The notes beneath the pieces are model-generated. The model ran no database searches. It was given only the letters and a program-made list of their open reading frames with translations, and was not told where the DNA came from. A stretch of 64,000 nucleotides of DNA, from the NCBI RefSeq assembly GCF_030758955.1, contig NZ_CP132360.1, positions 1,845,313 to 1,909,312 on the forward strand, in the 5' to 3' direction. Of the stretch, positions 56,385 through 64,000 are shown in pieces; position 1 is the stretch's first letter; every line of letters begins with the position of its first letter. A program made the position numbers and the translations under genes. The DNA is from Agrococcus beijingensis (GTDB taxonomy: Bacteria; Actinomycetota; Actinomycetes; Actinomycetales; Microbacteriaceae).

Positions 56385-57962
56385 TCAGTGCTCCGAGGCC
56401 TTCTCGGCGCCGGCGCCCGTGAACGAGCGCACCTCCATCTCGGCCTGCTTCACCGCGTGGTCCGGCGACGGCTTCGTCACCAGGGTGCCGATGATGCCGA
56501 GCAGGAACGCCAGGGGGATCGACACGATGCCGGGGTTCGACAGCGGGAAGATCGCGAAGTCGGCGTCGGGGAACATCGACTTCGGCCCGCCCGAGACGGC
56601 GGGCGACAGGACGATCAGCAGCACGCACGAGATGAGCCCGCCGTACATCGACCAGAGCGCACCGCCGGTGTTGAACCTGCGCCAGAACAGCGAGTACAGG
56701 ATCGTCGGCAGGTTGGCGCTGGCCGCGACGGCGAACGCGAGCGCCACCAGGAAGGCGACGTTCTGGTTCTGCGCGACGATGCCGCCGACGATCGCGATCA
56801 GGCCGATCACGATCACGGTGAGCTTCGCGACCTTCACCTCGGCACCCGGCGCGGCGTCGCCGCGCTTGATGATGGATGCGTAGATGTCGTGCGCGAACGA
56901 CGTCGCGGCCGTGATCGCGAGGCCTGCGACGACCGCGAGGATCGTCGCGAACGCGACGGCCGAGATGATCGCCATCAGCACCGGACCGCCGAGCGCGAGC
57001 GCCAGCAGCGGTGCCGCGGAGTTCTCGCCGCCGGGTGCTGCGGTGATGGTCTCGGGGCCGACGAGGGCGCCGGCAGCGAAGCCGAGCACGAGCGTGAACA
57101 GGTAGAAGATGCCGATCAGCCAGATCGCCCAGACGACGCTGCGTCGGGCCTCCTTGGCGGAGGGCACCGTGTAGAAGCGCATGAGCACGTGCGGCAGGCC
57201 GGCTGTGCCGAGCACGAGCGCGAGGCCCAGCGACAGGAAGTCGACCGGGTTCGTGTACTTCAGCCCGGGTGCCAGGATCGCCTCGCCCTGCGGCGACGCC
57301 TCGACCGCGCGCGCGAGCAGCGCGTTGAAGTCGAAGCCGACCATGACCATCACGATCACCGTCATGATGCCGGCGCCGGCGATCAGCAGCACAGCTTTGA
57401 TGATCTGCACCCAGGTGGTGCCCTTCATGCCGCCGACGATCACGTAGACGATCATCAGCACGCCGACGACGGCGATCGTGATCGACGTCGCGAGCGGCCC
57501 GCTGAAGCCCATCAGCAGCGCGACGAGGCCGCCGGCACCGGCCATCTGCGCCACCAGGTAGAAGAAGCACACGGCGAGCGTCGCGAGCGCGGCGGCCATG
57601 CGGACCGGCCGCTGCTTGAGCCGGAAGCTCAGCACGTCGGCCATCGTGAACCGGCCGGTGTTGCGCAGCAGCTCGGCGACGAGCAGCAGCGCGACCAGCC
57701 AGGCGACCAGGAAGCCGATCGAGTAGAGGAAGCCGTCGTAGCCGGCCACGGCGACCGCGCCGCAGATGCCGAGGAAGCTGGCGGCCGACAGGTAGTCGCC
57801 CGCGATCGCGACGCCGTTCTGGCGGCCCGAGAACGAGCGGCCGGCGGCGTAGAACTCGTTCTCGGTGGCCTTCTGACGCGAGACGCGGATGACGATGAAC
57901 AGGGTGACCGCGACGAACAGGCCGAACACGATCATGTTGATGACGGGATTGATCTCGGGCAT
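56385..57962 (-). CDS. actP: Cation/acetate symporter (SSS family)
   Basis: 525 residues, about thirteen membrane helices. NEFYAAGRSFSGRQNGVAIAGDYLSAASFLGI is the sodium:solute symporter hallmark, and GGMKGTTWVQIIKAVLLI the later signature. Short N-terminus leaves the protein integral. ATG at 57962 shares one base with the DUF485 stop (TGATG). Likely imports acetate or a related monocarboxylate with sodium. Confidence 0.92.
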   Translation of the reverse strand: MPEINPVINMIVFGLFVAVTLFIVIRVSRQKATENEFYAAGRSFSGRQNGVAIAGDYLSAASFLGICGAVAVAGYDGFLYSIGFLVAWLVALLLVAELLRNTGRFTMADVLSFRLKQRPVRMAAALATLAVCFFYLVAQMAGAGGLVALLMGFSGPLATSITIAVVGVLMIVYVIVGGMKGTTWVQIIKAVLLIAGAGIMTVIVMVMVGFDFNALLARAVEASPQGEAILAPGLKYTNPVDFLSLGLALVLGTAGLPHVLMRFYTVPSAKEARRSVVWAIWLIGIFYLFTLVLGFAAGALVGPETITAAPGGENSAAPLLALALGGPVLMAIISAVAFATILAVVAGLAITAATSFAHDIYASIIKRGDAAPGAEVKVAKLTVIVIGLIAIVGGIVAQNQNVAFLVALAFAVAASANLPTILYSLFWRRFNTGGALWSMYGGLISCVLLIVLSPAVSGGPKSMFPDADFAIFPLSNPGIVSIPLAFLLGIIGTLVTKPSPDHAVKQAEMEVRSFTGAGAEKASEH

Positions 57963-58309
57963 CAGGCGCTCCCGACCTTGACGACCTGCTCCATCTCGTG
58001 CCGCAGCGGCTCTGCCTGGCGGTCGTAGACGCGGTTCGCCCAGCGGCTGTAGAGCATCGTGATCGCGAAAGTGGTCACGAACTGGCCGAGCCCGAACAGC
58101 AGGCCGATGTTGATGTAGCTGTCGCCGACGCGGGTGGCGAAGAAGTCGGGCGCGAAACCGGCGATCAGCACGTAGGCGAGGTACCAGGCGAGGAAGATCG
58201 CCGCAGCCGGCACGATGAAGCGCATGAAGGTGCGCCGGAGGTGCTGGAACTCGGGCGAGGCCTGCATGGCCACGCTCCGTTCGGCGATCGGATCGTCATG
58301 CTCGGCCAT
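57962..58309 (-). CDS. DUF485 membrane protein
   Basis: 115 residues with two membrane helices (FIVPAAAIFLAWYLAYVLI and INIGLLFGLGQFVTTFAITMLY). DUF485 proteins (YjcH) are almost always encoded with ActP-type symporters, as here with a one-base overlap. SPEFQHLRRTFMRF is the family start motif. Confidence 0.9.
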   Translation of the reverse strand: MAEHDDPIAERSVAMQASPEFQHLRRTFMRFIVPAAAIFLAWYLAYVLIAGFAPDFFATRVGDSYINIGLLFGLGQFVTTFAITMLYSRWANRVYDRQAEPLRHEMEQVVKVGSA

Positions 58310-58383
58310 GGGAACGCTCCATCTCTCGGGCGCAACGCTGCACCCGCTGCATCTTCGCAGTCGGGGCAGACTATCCGCTGCCG

Positions 58384-58406
58384 GAGCGTCGGCTCAAGCG
58401 ACGCTC
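58384..58406 (-). terminator. Hairpin downstream of the metP-metS pair
   Basis: gagcgtcg/cgacgctc 8-bp stem with a seven-base loop, 20 bases after the MetS-like stop on the minus strand, in the 117-base gap before the DUF485 gene. Confidence 0.55.
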
Positions 58407-58426
58407 AGAGATCCTGCGAGCGGAAG

Positions 58427-58555
58427 TCAGAGATCGCGCATCGACTCGGTGGGCTCCGGGCCCTTGAACCGCACGATGTTGACGATGGCGGCGGCGAGGC
58501 CGCCCCACAGCACGACCATGCTCACGACCATCAGCACCACGGCATCCGCGGTCAT
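58427..58555 (-). CDS. MetS-like small subunit of the NSS transporter
   Basis: 42 residues: a single membrane helix (VVLMVVSMVVLWGGLAAAIVNIV) followed by RFKGPEPTESMRDL. In Corynebacterium glutamicum the tiny MetS protein is needed with MetP for methionine/alanine import. Start ATG 58555 overlaps the transporter stop (ATGA). Confidence 0.85.
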   Translation of the reverse strand: MTADAVVLMVVSMVVLWGGLAAAIVNIVRFKGPEPTESMRDL

Positions 58556-60084
58556 CGGATCACCTCCTCGTCGTGCGTCGGCGCTTCGAGCGGCGTCGAC
58601 GCCTTCCACTTCGGGATCGCGAGCAGGATGCCCGCGAGCAGCGCGGCGGCGGCGATCCCCCACCCGAACACCGCGAGCATCCAGGGCGCGTACCCGCCGT
58701 AGGGCACGGTCACCGCGTCGATCACCTCGAGCACCAGCATGAAGGCGACGAGCACGGGGGTGATGAACAGCACGAGCGCCACCCACCAGCGCCCCAGCCG
58801 GATCGAGCCGTAGCGACTCATGTGCTCGGCGAACCAGGGCACGCGGCGGATGCCCCAGCCGACCGCGAGCATCGCCACCAGCGCGACGAGCAGGATGCCG
58901 AAGCGGTTGATGAAGTAGTCGGAGATGTCGAGCACCGTGAGTCCGCTCGTGGTCGAGAAGAGCAGGATGCTGACGAGCGCGATCGGCACGGTCACGACGA
59001 GCGTCGCGGCGACCCGGCCGAGCTCGAGCTTGTCGCGCACCGCCGAGATGACGACCTCCATGATGCTGACGAGCGACGTGAACCCGGCGAGCACGAGCGA
59101 GGTGAAGAACAGCACGCCCAGCAGCGTGCCGAGCGGCGCCTCGGAGATGATCGCGGGGAAGGCGACGAACGCCAGGCCGATGCCCTGCGCGACCACCTCG
59201 TCGACCGGCACCGCCGATGCCTGAGCGAGGAACCCGAGCGCCGAGAACACGCCGATGCCGCAGAGCAGCTCGAAGCCGGAGTTCGCGAACCCGACCACGA
59301 ACGCCGAACCGGTCATGTCGATCTTGCGCCCGACGTAGGAGGCGTAGGTGATCATGATGCCGAAGCCGACCGACAGCGAGAAGAAGATCTGCCCGAAGGC
59401 GCTGGCCCACACCGCAGGGTCGAGCAGCGCCACCCAGTTGGGCTGGAAGAGCGTCTGGAGGCCGTCGATCGCACCGGGCAGCGAGAGCGCCTGCACCACG
59501 AGCGCGCCGAAGGCGATCAGCAGCACGGGGATGAAGATGACGGATGTCGCCCCCACGCCGTTCTGGACGCCCAGCGCCATCACGACGATCAGCAGCAGCC
59601 AGACGATCAGCATGGTGATCAGCACCGCGGGCACGAAGTCGAGCGTGATCGACGTCGACTGCGAGCGCAGGAAGTCCTCGAAGAAGAACGTCTCCGGGTC
59701 GTCGCCCCACGCCTGGGTGAAGGAGAAGCCCACGTACTGCGCCGACCAGGCGAGGATCGCCGCGTAGTAGACGGCGATGACGACGCAGATGGCGACCTGC
59801 CACCAGCCGATGAACTCGAGCCGACGCGACAGGCGGGCGAACGACAGCGGCGCGGAGCCGCGCTGCGAGTGCCCGATGGCATAGTCGAGCAGCAGCAGCG
59901 GGATGCCCGCGACGAGCAGCGCGACGAGGTACGGCAGGATGAACGCGCCGCCGCCGCCCTCGTAGGCGACGTAGGGGAACCGCCAGATGTTGCCGAGCCC
60001 GACGGCCGAGCCGATGGCCGCCATGATGAAGACGGTCTTGTTCGAGAATCGACCGCGATCGATCGGTGCCTTGGTGACGGTCAT
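58552..60084 (-). CDS. Sodium-dependent NSS transporter (MetP-like)
   Basis: 510 residues, about twelve membrane helices. Helix 1 carries the sodium/substrate motif AAIGSAVGLGNIWRFPYVAYEGGGGAF. Together with the MetS-like subunit this suggests methionine and alanine uptake, in line with the sulfur amino-acid genes elsewhere in the window. ATG at 60084. Confidence 0.9.
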   Translation of the reverse strand: MTVTKAPIDRGRFSNKTVFIMAAIGSAVGLGNIWRFPYVAYEGGGGAFILPYLVALLVAGIPLLLLDYAIGHSQRGSAPLSFARLSRRLEFIGWWQVAICVVIAVYYAAILAWSAQYVGFSFTQAWGDDPETFFFEDFLRSQSTSITLDFVPAVLITMLIVWLLLIVVMALGVQNGVGATSVIFIPVLLIAFGALVVQALSLPGAIDGLQTLFQPNWVALLDPAVWASAFGQIFFSLSVGFGIMITYASYVGRKIDMTGSAFVVGFANSGFELLCGIGVFSALGFLAQASAVPVDEVVAQGIGLAFVAFPAIISEAPLGTLLGVLFFTSLVLAGFTSLVSIMEVVISAVRDKLELGRVAATLVVTVPIALVSILLFSTTSGLTVLDISDYFINRFGILLVALVAMLAVGWGIRRVPWFAEHMSRYGSIRLGRWWVALVLFITPVLVAFMLVLEVIDAVTVPYGGYAPWMLAVFGWGIAAAALLAGILLAIPKWKASTPLEAPTHDEEVIR

Positions 60085-60164
60085 CGCGCGCCTGCCGAGC
60101 GGCGCTTCGCTGCACTGTGGGACATGCCGCCACCTTGCCACAGGACGGCGCCGGGGGCGCTCCC

Positions 60165-61091
60165 CTACTTGACCGCGCCGGCGGTCAGGCCACCGACGAT
60201 GTATTTCTGCAGCCAGAGGAACAGCACCATCACGGGGATGGCGGCGAGCACCGCGCCGGCGGCGAACAGCGGGAAGTTGGCGTTGTTCTCGTCGGAGATG
60301 AGCCGGTAGAGGCCCACGGCCAGCGTCAGCTTCTCGGGGCTCTGGAGGATGACCGAGGCGATCAGGAACTCGCTCGCGGTGCCGATGAAGGAGAGCAGCC
60401 CGACGACCGCGAGGATCGGCGCGACCAGGCGCAGGATGATCGTGAAGAAGATGCGCGCGTGGCCGGCGCCGTCGATCTTCGCTGCCTCGTCGATCGAGGC
60501 GGGCACCGTGTTGAAGAAGCCGTACATCAGGTAGGTGTTCACGCCGAGCGCGCCGCCGAGGTAGACCAGGATCAGGCCGATCTGACTGTCGAGGCCGATC
60601 GCCGGGAAGACGTCGGAGATGCCGCGCATGAGGATGTAGATCGCGACGATCGCGAGCATCTGCGGGAACATCTGCACCAGCACGAGGCTCAGGAGGCCCG
60701 CGCGGCGACCGGTGAAGCGCATGCGGCTGAAGGAGTAGGCGGCGAGCGCGCCGAGGAACACCGTGGCGAGCGACGTGACGATGCCGACCAGCATCGTGTT
60801 GGCGAACCAGGCGCCGTATGGCCGGTTGGGATCGGTGAACAGCGTGACGTAGTTGTCGAAGGCGATGGTGCGGAAGAGCACGTTCGAGCCCGTCAGCGAG
60901 CCGCTCGGGTTGAGCGACGCGCTCAGCACGTAGAGCAGCGGGAAGATCGCGAACAGGCCCACCGCGATGCCGACGAGGTGGCGCCAGCCGAGCTCGCGCA
61001 GCCACTTGCGGAAGCTCATCCTGGGCTGCGGAGCGGGCCGGCGCTCGTCGCGCTGCAGGCCGGCGGCGATGGGTTCGATCTCGATGCTCAT
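60165..61091 (-). CDS. malG: Maltose-type ABC transporter permease
   Basis: 308 residues, six membrane helices. EAA loop IDEAAKIDGAGHARIFFTIILRLV contacts the ATPase. N-terminal cytoplasmic segment of about 40 residues. ATG at 61091 overlaps the malF stop by one base. No ATPase gene follows; actinobacteria often use a shared ATPase (MsiK type) encoded elsewhere. Confidence 0.9.
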   Translation of the reverse strand: MSIEIEPIAAGLQRDERRPAPQPRMSFRKWLRELGWRHLVGIAVGLFAIFPLLYVLSASLNPSGSLTGSNVLFRTIAFDNYVTLFTDPNRPYGAWFANTMLVGIVTSLATVFLGALAAYSFSRMRFTGRRAGLLSLVLVQMFPQMLAIVAIYILMRGISDVFPAIGLDSQIGLILVYLGGALGVNTYLMYGFFNTVPASIDEAAKIDGAGHARIFFTIILRLVAPILAVVGLLSFIGTASEFLIASVILQSPEKLTLAVGLYRLISDENNANFPLFAAGAVLAAIPVMVLFLWLQKYIVGGLTAGAVK

Positions 61092-62686
61092 CAGTTCAGC
61101 TCCTCGAGGGCCTTCGTCTGCCGGAACGCGATCGTCGAGATGGTCGCGATGATGATGAAGATGATGATGGCGAGCGCCGAGGCGAGGCCGTACTCTCGCC
61201 CGGTGCCGGCCTCGAAGGCGGTCTTGTAGACGAGCGTGATCAGCAGGTCGGTGTGGCCCACGTTCTCGCTGACGCCGAGGATGCGCGGCCCGCCGCCGGT
61301 GAGCAGGTAGATCGTGTTGAAGTTGTTGAAGTTGAAGGCGAACGACGCGATCAGCAGCGGCGCGGTCGACACCAGCAGCAGCGGGAACTTGATGCGCTGG
61401 AACACCTGCCAGCCGTTGGCGCCGTCGACGGTCGCCGCCTCGGTGAGCTCTTCTGGGATCGACTGCAGGGCGCCCAGGCACACCAGGAACATGTAGGGGA
61501 AGCCGAGCCAGACGTTGACGATCAGCACCGAGAGCTTCGCCAGCCACGGATCCGACAGCCAGGGGATGTCCGCGGAGCCGAACAGCACCTCGTTGATGAA
61601 GCCGAACTGCGTGTTGTACAGGCCGAGCCAGACCAGCGCCGCGAGGAACGACGGGAAGGCGTAGGGCAGGATCATCACGATGCGGTAGATCTTGCGCGAG
61701 CGCATGCGCGCGTCGTTGAAGGTGATCGCCAGGAACAGGCCGAGCACGAAGCACAGGGCGACCGACAGGATCGCGAACGCGAAGGTCCAGACCAGCACCC
61801 CCAGCAGCGCAGAGCCATAGCGCTGCTCCTGGAAGGGCTTCAGGAAGTTGTCGAAGCCGACGAAGATCTGCCAGCCGGTGCCCAGCACCTCGCCGTCCGT
61901 GGTCTCGAACTGCCCGTTGCCCAGGTCCTGGTAGACGACGCCGTTGACCGTGTCGGTCATGGTGTCGGCCGCCTCGTCGTAGACGAACGTCGACTGGAAC
62001 TGATAGCCGAGCCTCGCATCCGTCGTGCGCAGGAAGCCGTCGTCGAGGTCGTCGCTGAAGGGCACCTGCAGGTCGGCGATCTCGCGCTGGCGCTGCAGCA
62101 GCTGATCGAGCGCGAGCGCCGTCCAGCCCTCGGCCGCGACCGCCACGTCGTCGTTGAGCGTGACCGCGCTGGGGTCGAGCGGCGCCAGCGGCTGCTCGGC
62201 GCTGCCCACCAGCACCTCGCCGTCGGGCGCGGTCGCCAGCAGGCCGAGGCCCTCGAAGCCCTCGACCACGGTGACGCGGTAGGCGGGCGATCCCTCGACG
62301 CGCACCGTGTTCTGGAGCACGACGGCGGCGATCGCATCCTCCTTGTCGGAGTTGTGCCCGTCGCCGTAGTTCGTGAACGCGATGAAGAGCGTGTAGACGA
62401 TGACGAAGACCTGGAAGATCGCCAGGAAGATGAGGCCCGGGGTCAGGTACTTCCCGGGCAGCAGGCCCGGGCTCAGGTAGACCCAGTTGACGATGACCGT
62501 GCCGACGGCGAGCACGCCGAGCACGATCCAGTTCTCCTGGAAGAACAGCACCGTCGCCGCGAACACCGCGATGGCGTCGACCACCGCGAGCAGGGCGATC
62601 TTGATGAGCGTGGAACGCACGCTGGTCGGCTGCATGGCGAGGCTTCGCTTGCGCCGCGCGGCGGGGGCTGGGGACGTCGTCGTCAC
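61091..62686 (-). CDS. malF: Maltose-type ABC transporter permease with large extracytoplasmic loop
   Basis: 531 residues. Eight helices with a roughly 180-residue outer loop between helices 3 and 4 (P2-like domain, about residues 110-300), as in E. coli MalF, where it contacts the binding protein. EAA loop EELTEAATVDGANGWQVF. GTG at 62686 chosen because GGAG lies six bases upstream; an ATG at 62635 lacks a ribosome site. Confidence 0.88.
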   Translation of the reverse strand: MTTTSPAPAARRKRSLAMQPTSVRSTLIKIALLAVVDAIAVFAATVLFFQENWIVLGVLAVGTVIVNWVYLSPGLLPGKYLTPGLIFLAIFQVFVIVYTLFIAFTNYGDGHNSDKEDAIAAVVLQNTVRVEGSPAYRVTVVEGFEGLGLLATAPDGEVLVGSAEQPLAPLDPSAVTLNDDVAVAAEGWTALALDQLLQRQREIADLQVPFSDDLDDGFLRTTDARLGYQFQSTFVYDEAADTMTDTVNGVVYQDLGNGQFETTDGEVLGTGWQIFVGFDNFLKPFQEQRYGSALLGVLVWTFAFAILSVALCFVLGLFLAITFNDARMRSRKIYRIVMILPYAFPSFLAALVWLGLYNTQFGFINEVLFGSADIPWLSDPWLAKLSVLIVNVWLGFPYMFLVCLGALQSIPEELTEAATVDGANGWQVFQRIKFPLLLVSTAPLLIASFAFNFNNFNTIYLLTGGGPRILGVSENVGHTDLLITLVYKTAFEAGTGREYGLASALAIIIFIIIATISTIAFRQTKALEELN

Positions 62687-62747
62687 GGGCTGCTCCGGTC
62701 GGGATGCGATGGATGTGGGCGAGACGGCGACGCCGACCGCTGGTCGA

Positions 62748-64000
62748 TCAGCCGCCGATCGTGGCCTGGATCTTCGCCGCCATGTCGGTCCACAGCGTCG
62801 CGGGGTCGCCCTGGCCGGTGATGATCTGGATCTCCGTGGTGCCCCAGTCGCCCCACACGGCGTCCATCGCGGGAATGTTCGGCATCGGGACGCCGTTCGC
62901 GCCCACCTCGCCGAACGCGGCAACATCCTCGTTCGACTGCGCCGCCTCGAAGGCCGCCGTCAGTGCCGGTGCGCGCTGGCCGCCCTCGTAGATGGCCGTC
63001 TGCGCCTCCTCGCTGGCGACGTACTCGGTGAGGAACTGCGTCGCGACGATGGGGTTCGGCGCGAATGCCGAGAGCATGAAGCCCTGCACGCCGACGAACG
63101 GCGTTGCGGGCAGGTCGCCCGGAGCCGGGATCTCGGAGATCGCGTAGTCGATGCCGGCCTCCTGGAAGGTCGCCAGGTTCCACGGACCGGTGATCGTGTA
63201 CGGGCTGGCGCCGGCGGCGAACTGCTCCTTGGCGATGTCGCCCGAGATGTTCTCGTTGATGATGTCGGCGGCACCCCACTCGGCGAGCGCCTGCGCGAAC
63301 TGCACGTTGCCCTCGTTGCCGATCTGCAGGTCGTCGGCGTTGTAGGAGCCGTCGTCGTTCTGACCGAACAGCGGGCCGCCGAACGAGGCCTGCAGCGGGA
63401 ACAGGTGGTACGGGTCGGAGTTGTTCGGGTCGATGCCGACGAGCACGGGGAACTGCGCGGTGCCGGCCGCGACGGCGGCCTGACCGTTCGCGATCATGTC
63501 GTCCCAGCTGGCGGGCGCGTCGGGCGCGAGCGCCGTGTTGCGCACCAGCGCGATGTTCTCGACCGACGCGGGCACGCCGTAGACGGCACCCTCGTACGTC
63601 ATGGCCTGGATCGAGACCTCCTGGAAGTCCGCGGCCGCGTCGCCCAGCTCGATCGGCGCCACGACGCCGTTCTGCACGAGCTTGCCGATCCAGTCGTGCG
63701 CGCCGACGACGACGTCGGGACCCTCGCCGGATGCCGCCTGGGTGGTCAGGTCGTCGCGGATCGAGCCGAACTCCTTGATGACGATCTCGACCGTCGTGCC
63801 GGTCTCCTCCTCGAACGTGCCGATGACGCCCTCGAGCGCCTCTGCCCGGTTCTCGTCCATCCAGATCACGAGGTTGCCGCCGCCCTCCGGGGCAGCTGCA
63901 GACGACTCGGCGGGGGCGGGGGTGCCGCCCCCTGCGCATGCGGCGAGCGTCAGCGCGAGCGCACCGACTCCCGCGATCTTCATGAGGCTGCTGTGCTTCA
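62748..64000 (-). CDS. malE: Maltose/maltodextrin-binding lipoprotein, start probably outside the window
   Basis: At least 411 residues, SBP_bac_1 family. The lipobox is LAAC. Mature domain has NLVIWMDENRAEALEGVIGTFEEETG and ASGEGPDVVVGAHDWIG. An in-frame ATG at 63983 would give a short signal peptide, but the frame stays open to base 64000 (codons for K-H-S-S-L precede it), so the start with its usual basic n-region is likely just past the edge. It delivers maltodextrin to MalFG. Confidence 0.88.
   Translation of the reverse strand, partial: KHSSLMKIAGVGALALTLAACAGGGTPAPAESSAAAPEGGGNLVIWMDENRAEALEGVIGTFEEETGTTVEIVIKEFGSIRDDLTTQAASGEGPDVVVGAHDWIGKLVQNGVVAPIELGDAAADFQEVSIQAMTYEGAVYGVPASVENIALVRNTALAPDAPASWDDMIANGQAAVAAGTAQFPVLVGIDPNNSDPYHLFPLQASFGGPLFGQNDDGSYNADDLQIGNEGNVQFAQALAEWGAADIINENISGDIAKEQFAAGASPYTITGPWNLATFQEAGIDYAISEIPAPGDLPATPFVGVQGFMLSAFAPNPIVATQFLTEYVASEEAQTAIYEGGQRAPALTAAFEAAQSNEDVAAFGEVGANGVPMPNIPAMDAVWGDWGTTEIQIITGQGDPATLWTDMAAKIQATIGG

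Overview
The window is chromosomal DNA from a very GC-rich actinobacterium. Several gene orders point to the family Microbacteriaceae (an Agrococcus-like organism is my best guess): argS/lysA/hom/thrC/thrB, tRNA-Trp/secE/nusG/rplK/rplA, and tRNA-Thr/tRNA-Met/hadA/hadB/murB. Genes are tightly packed, and many neighbours share ATGA, GTGA or TGATG start/stop overlaps. I see no complete insertion sequence, integrase, prophage or CRISPR array.

Layout. 1-8.6 kb: aspartate-family amino-acid genes (argS 3' part, lysA, hom, thrC, thrB). A convergent mpg-fic pair (base-excision glycosylase and Fic AMPylase-type protein) sits between argS and lysA. 8.6-9.2 kb: where a full rho gene would be expected there is only a 77-codon frame resembling its N-terminal low-complexity leader, so this looks like a breakpoint. 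9.2-15.5 kb: a signalling/polysaccharide block (single-domain response regulator, HEAT-repeat protein, processive GT2 glycosyltransferase), facing a PAS histidine kinase that is coupled to a HerA-like ATPase. 15.5-20 kb: two MFS exporters, an amidohydrolase and an SRPBCC protein. 20-26.7 kb: a cbs-metB transsulfuration operon, an alkyltransferase-like DNA-repair protein, an ABC exporter, an MBL hydrolase with a mini helix-hairpin-helix protein, and an HXXEE membrane protein.

26.8-34.6 kb: rplJ-rplL with leader and promoter, an OmpR-type two-component system, a phosphotransferase, a YqaJ-type nuclease coupled to an alpha/beta hydrolase, a DUF998-like membrane protein and a quinone-oxidoreductase-like enzyme. 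34.7-40.5 kb: a complete dipeptide/oligopeptide ABC transporter in two convergent halves (a fused two-domain ATPase gene against dppABC). Between them lies an array of about twenty-base repeats in both orientations, followed by two strong hairpins. 40.7-46 kb: a NarL-type two-component system, then an Nramp-like carrier with a GntR regulator and an idonate/sorbitol-type dehydrogenase. The carrier lacks the usual Nramp metal-site motifs.

46-54.3 kb: rplA, rplK, nusG, secE and tRNA-Trp; rraA and an aspartate aminotransferase on the other strand; murB with the two MaoC-type dehydratase subunits; a homocysteine S-methyltransferase; tRNA-Met and tRNA-Thr. 54.3-64 kb: a GH13 maltodextrin-type glucosidase and a maltose-type ABC importer (malE, malF, malG, no ATPase gene). 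They flank an acetate symporter pair (actP/DUF485) and a sodium-coupled NSS carrier with its MetS-like small subunit. Overall this reads as a free-living heterotroph's core genome with peptide, maltodextrin, acetate and amino-acid uptake, sulfur amino-acid recycling, and islands of accessory genes placed inside otherwise conserved blocks.
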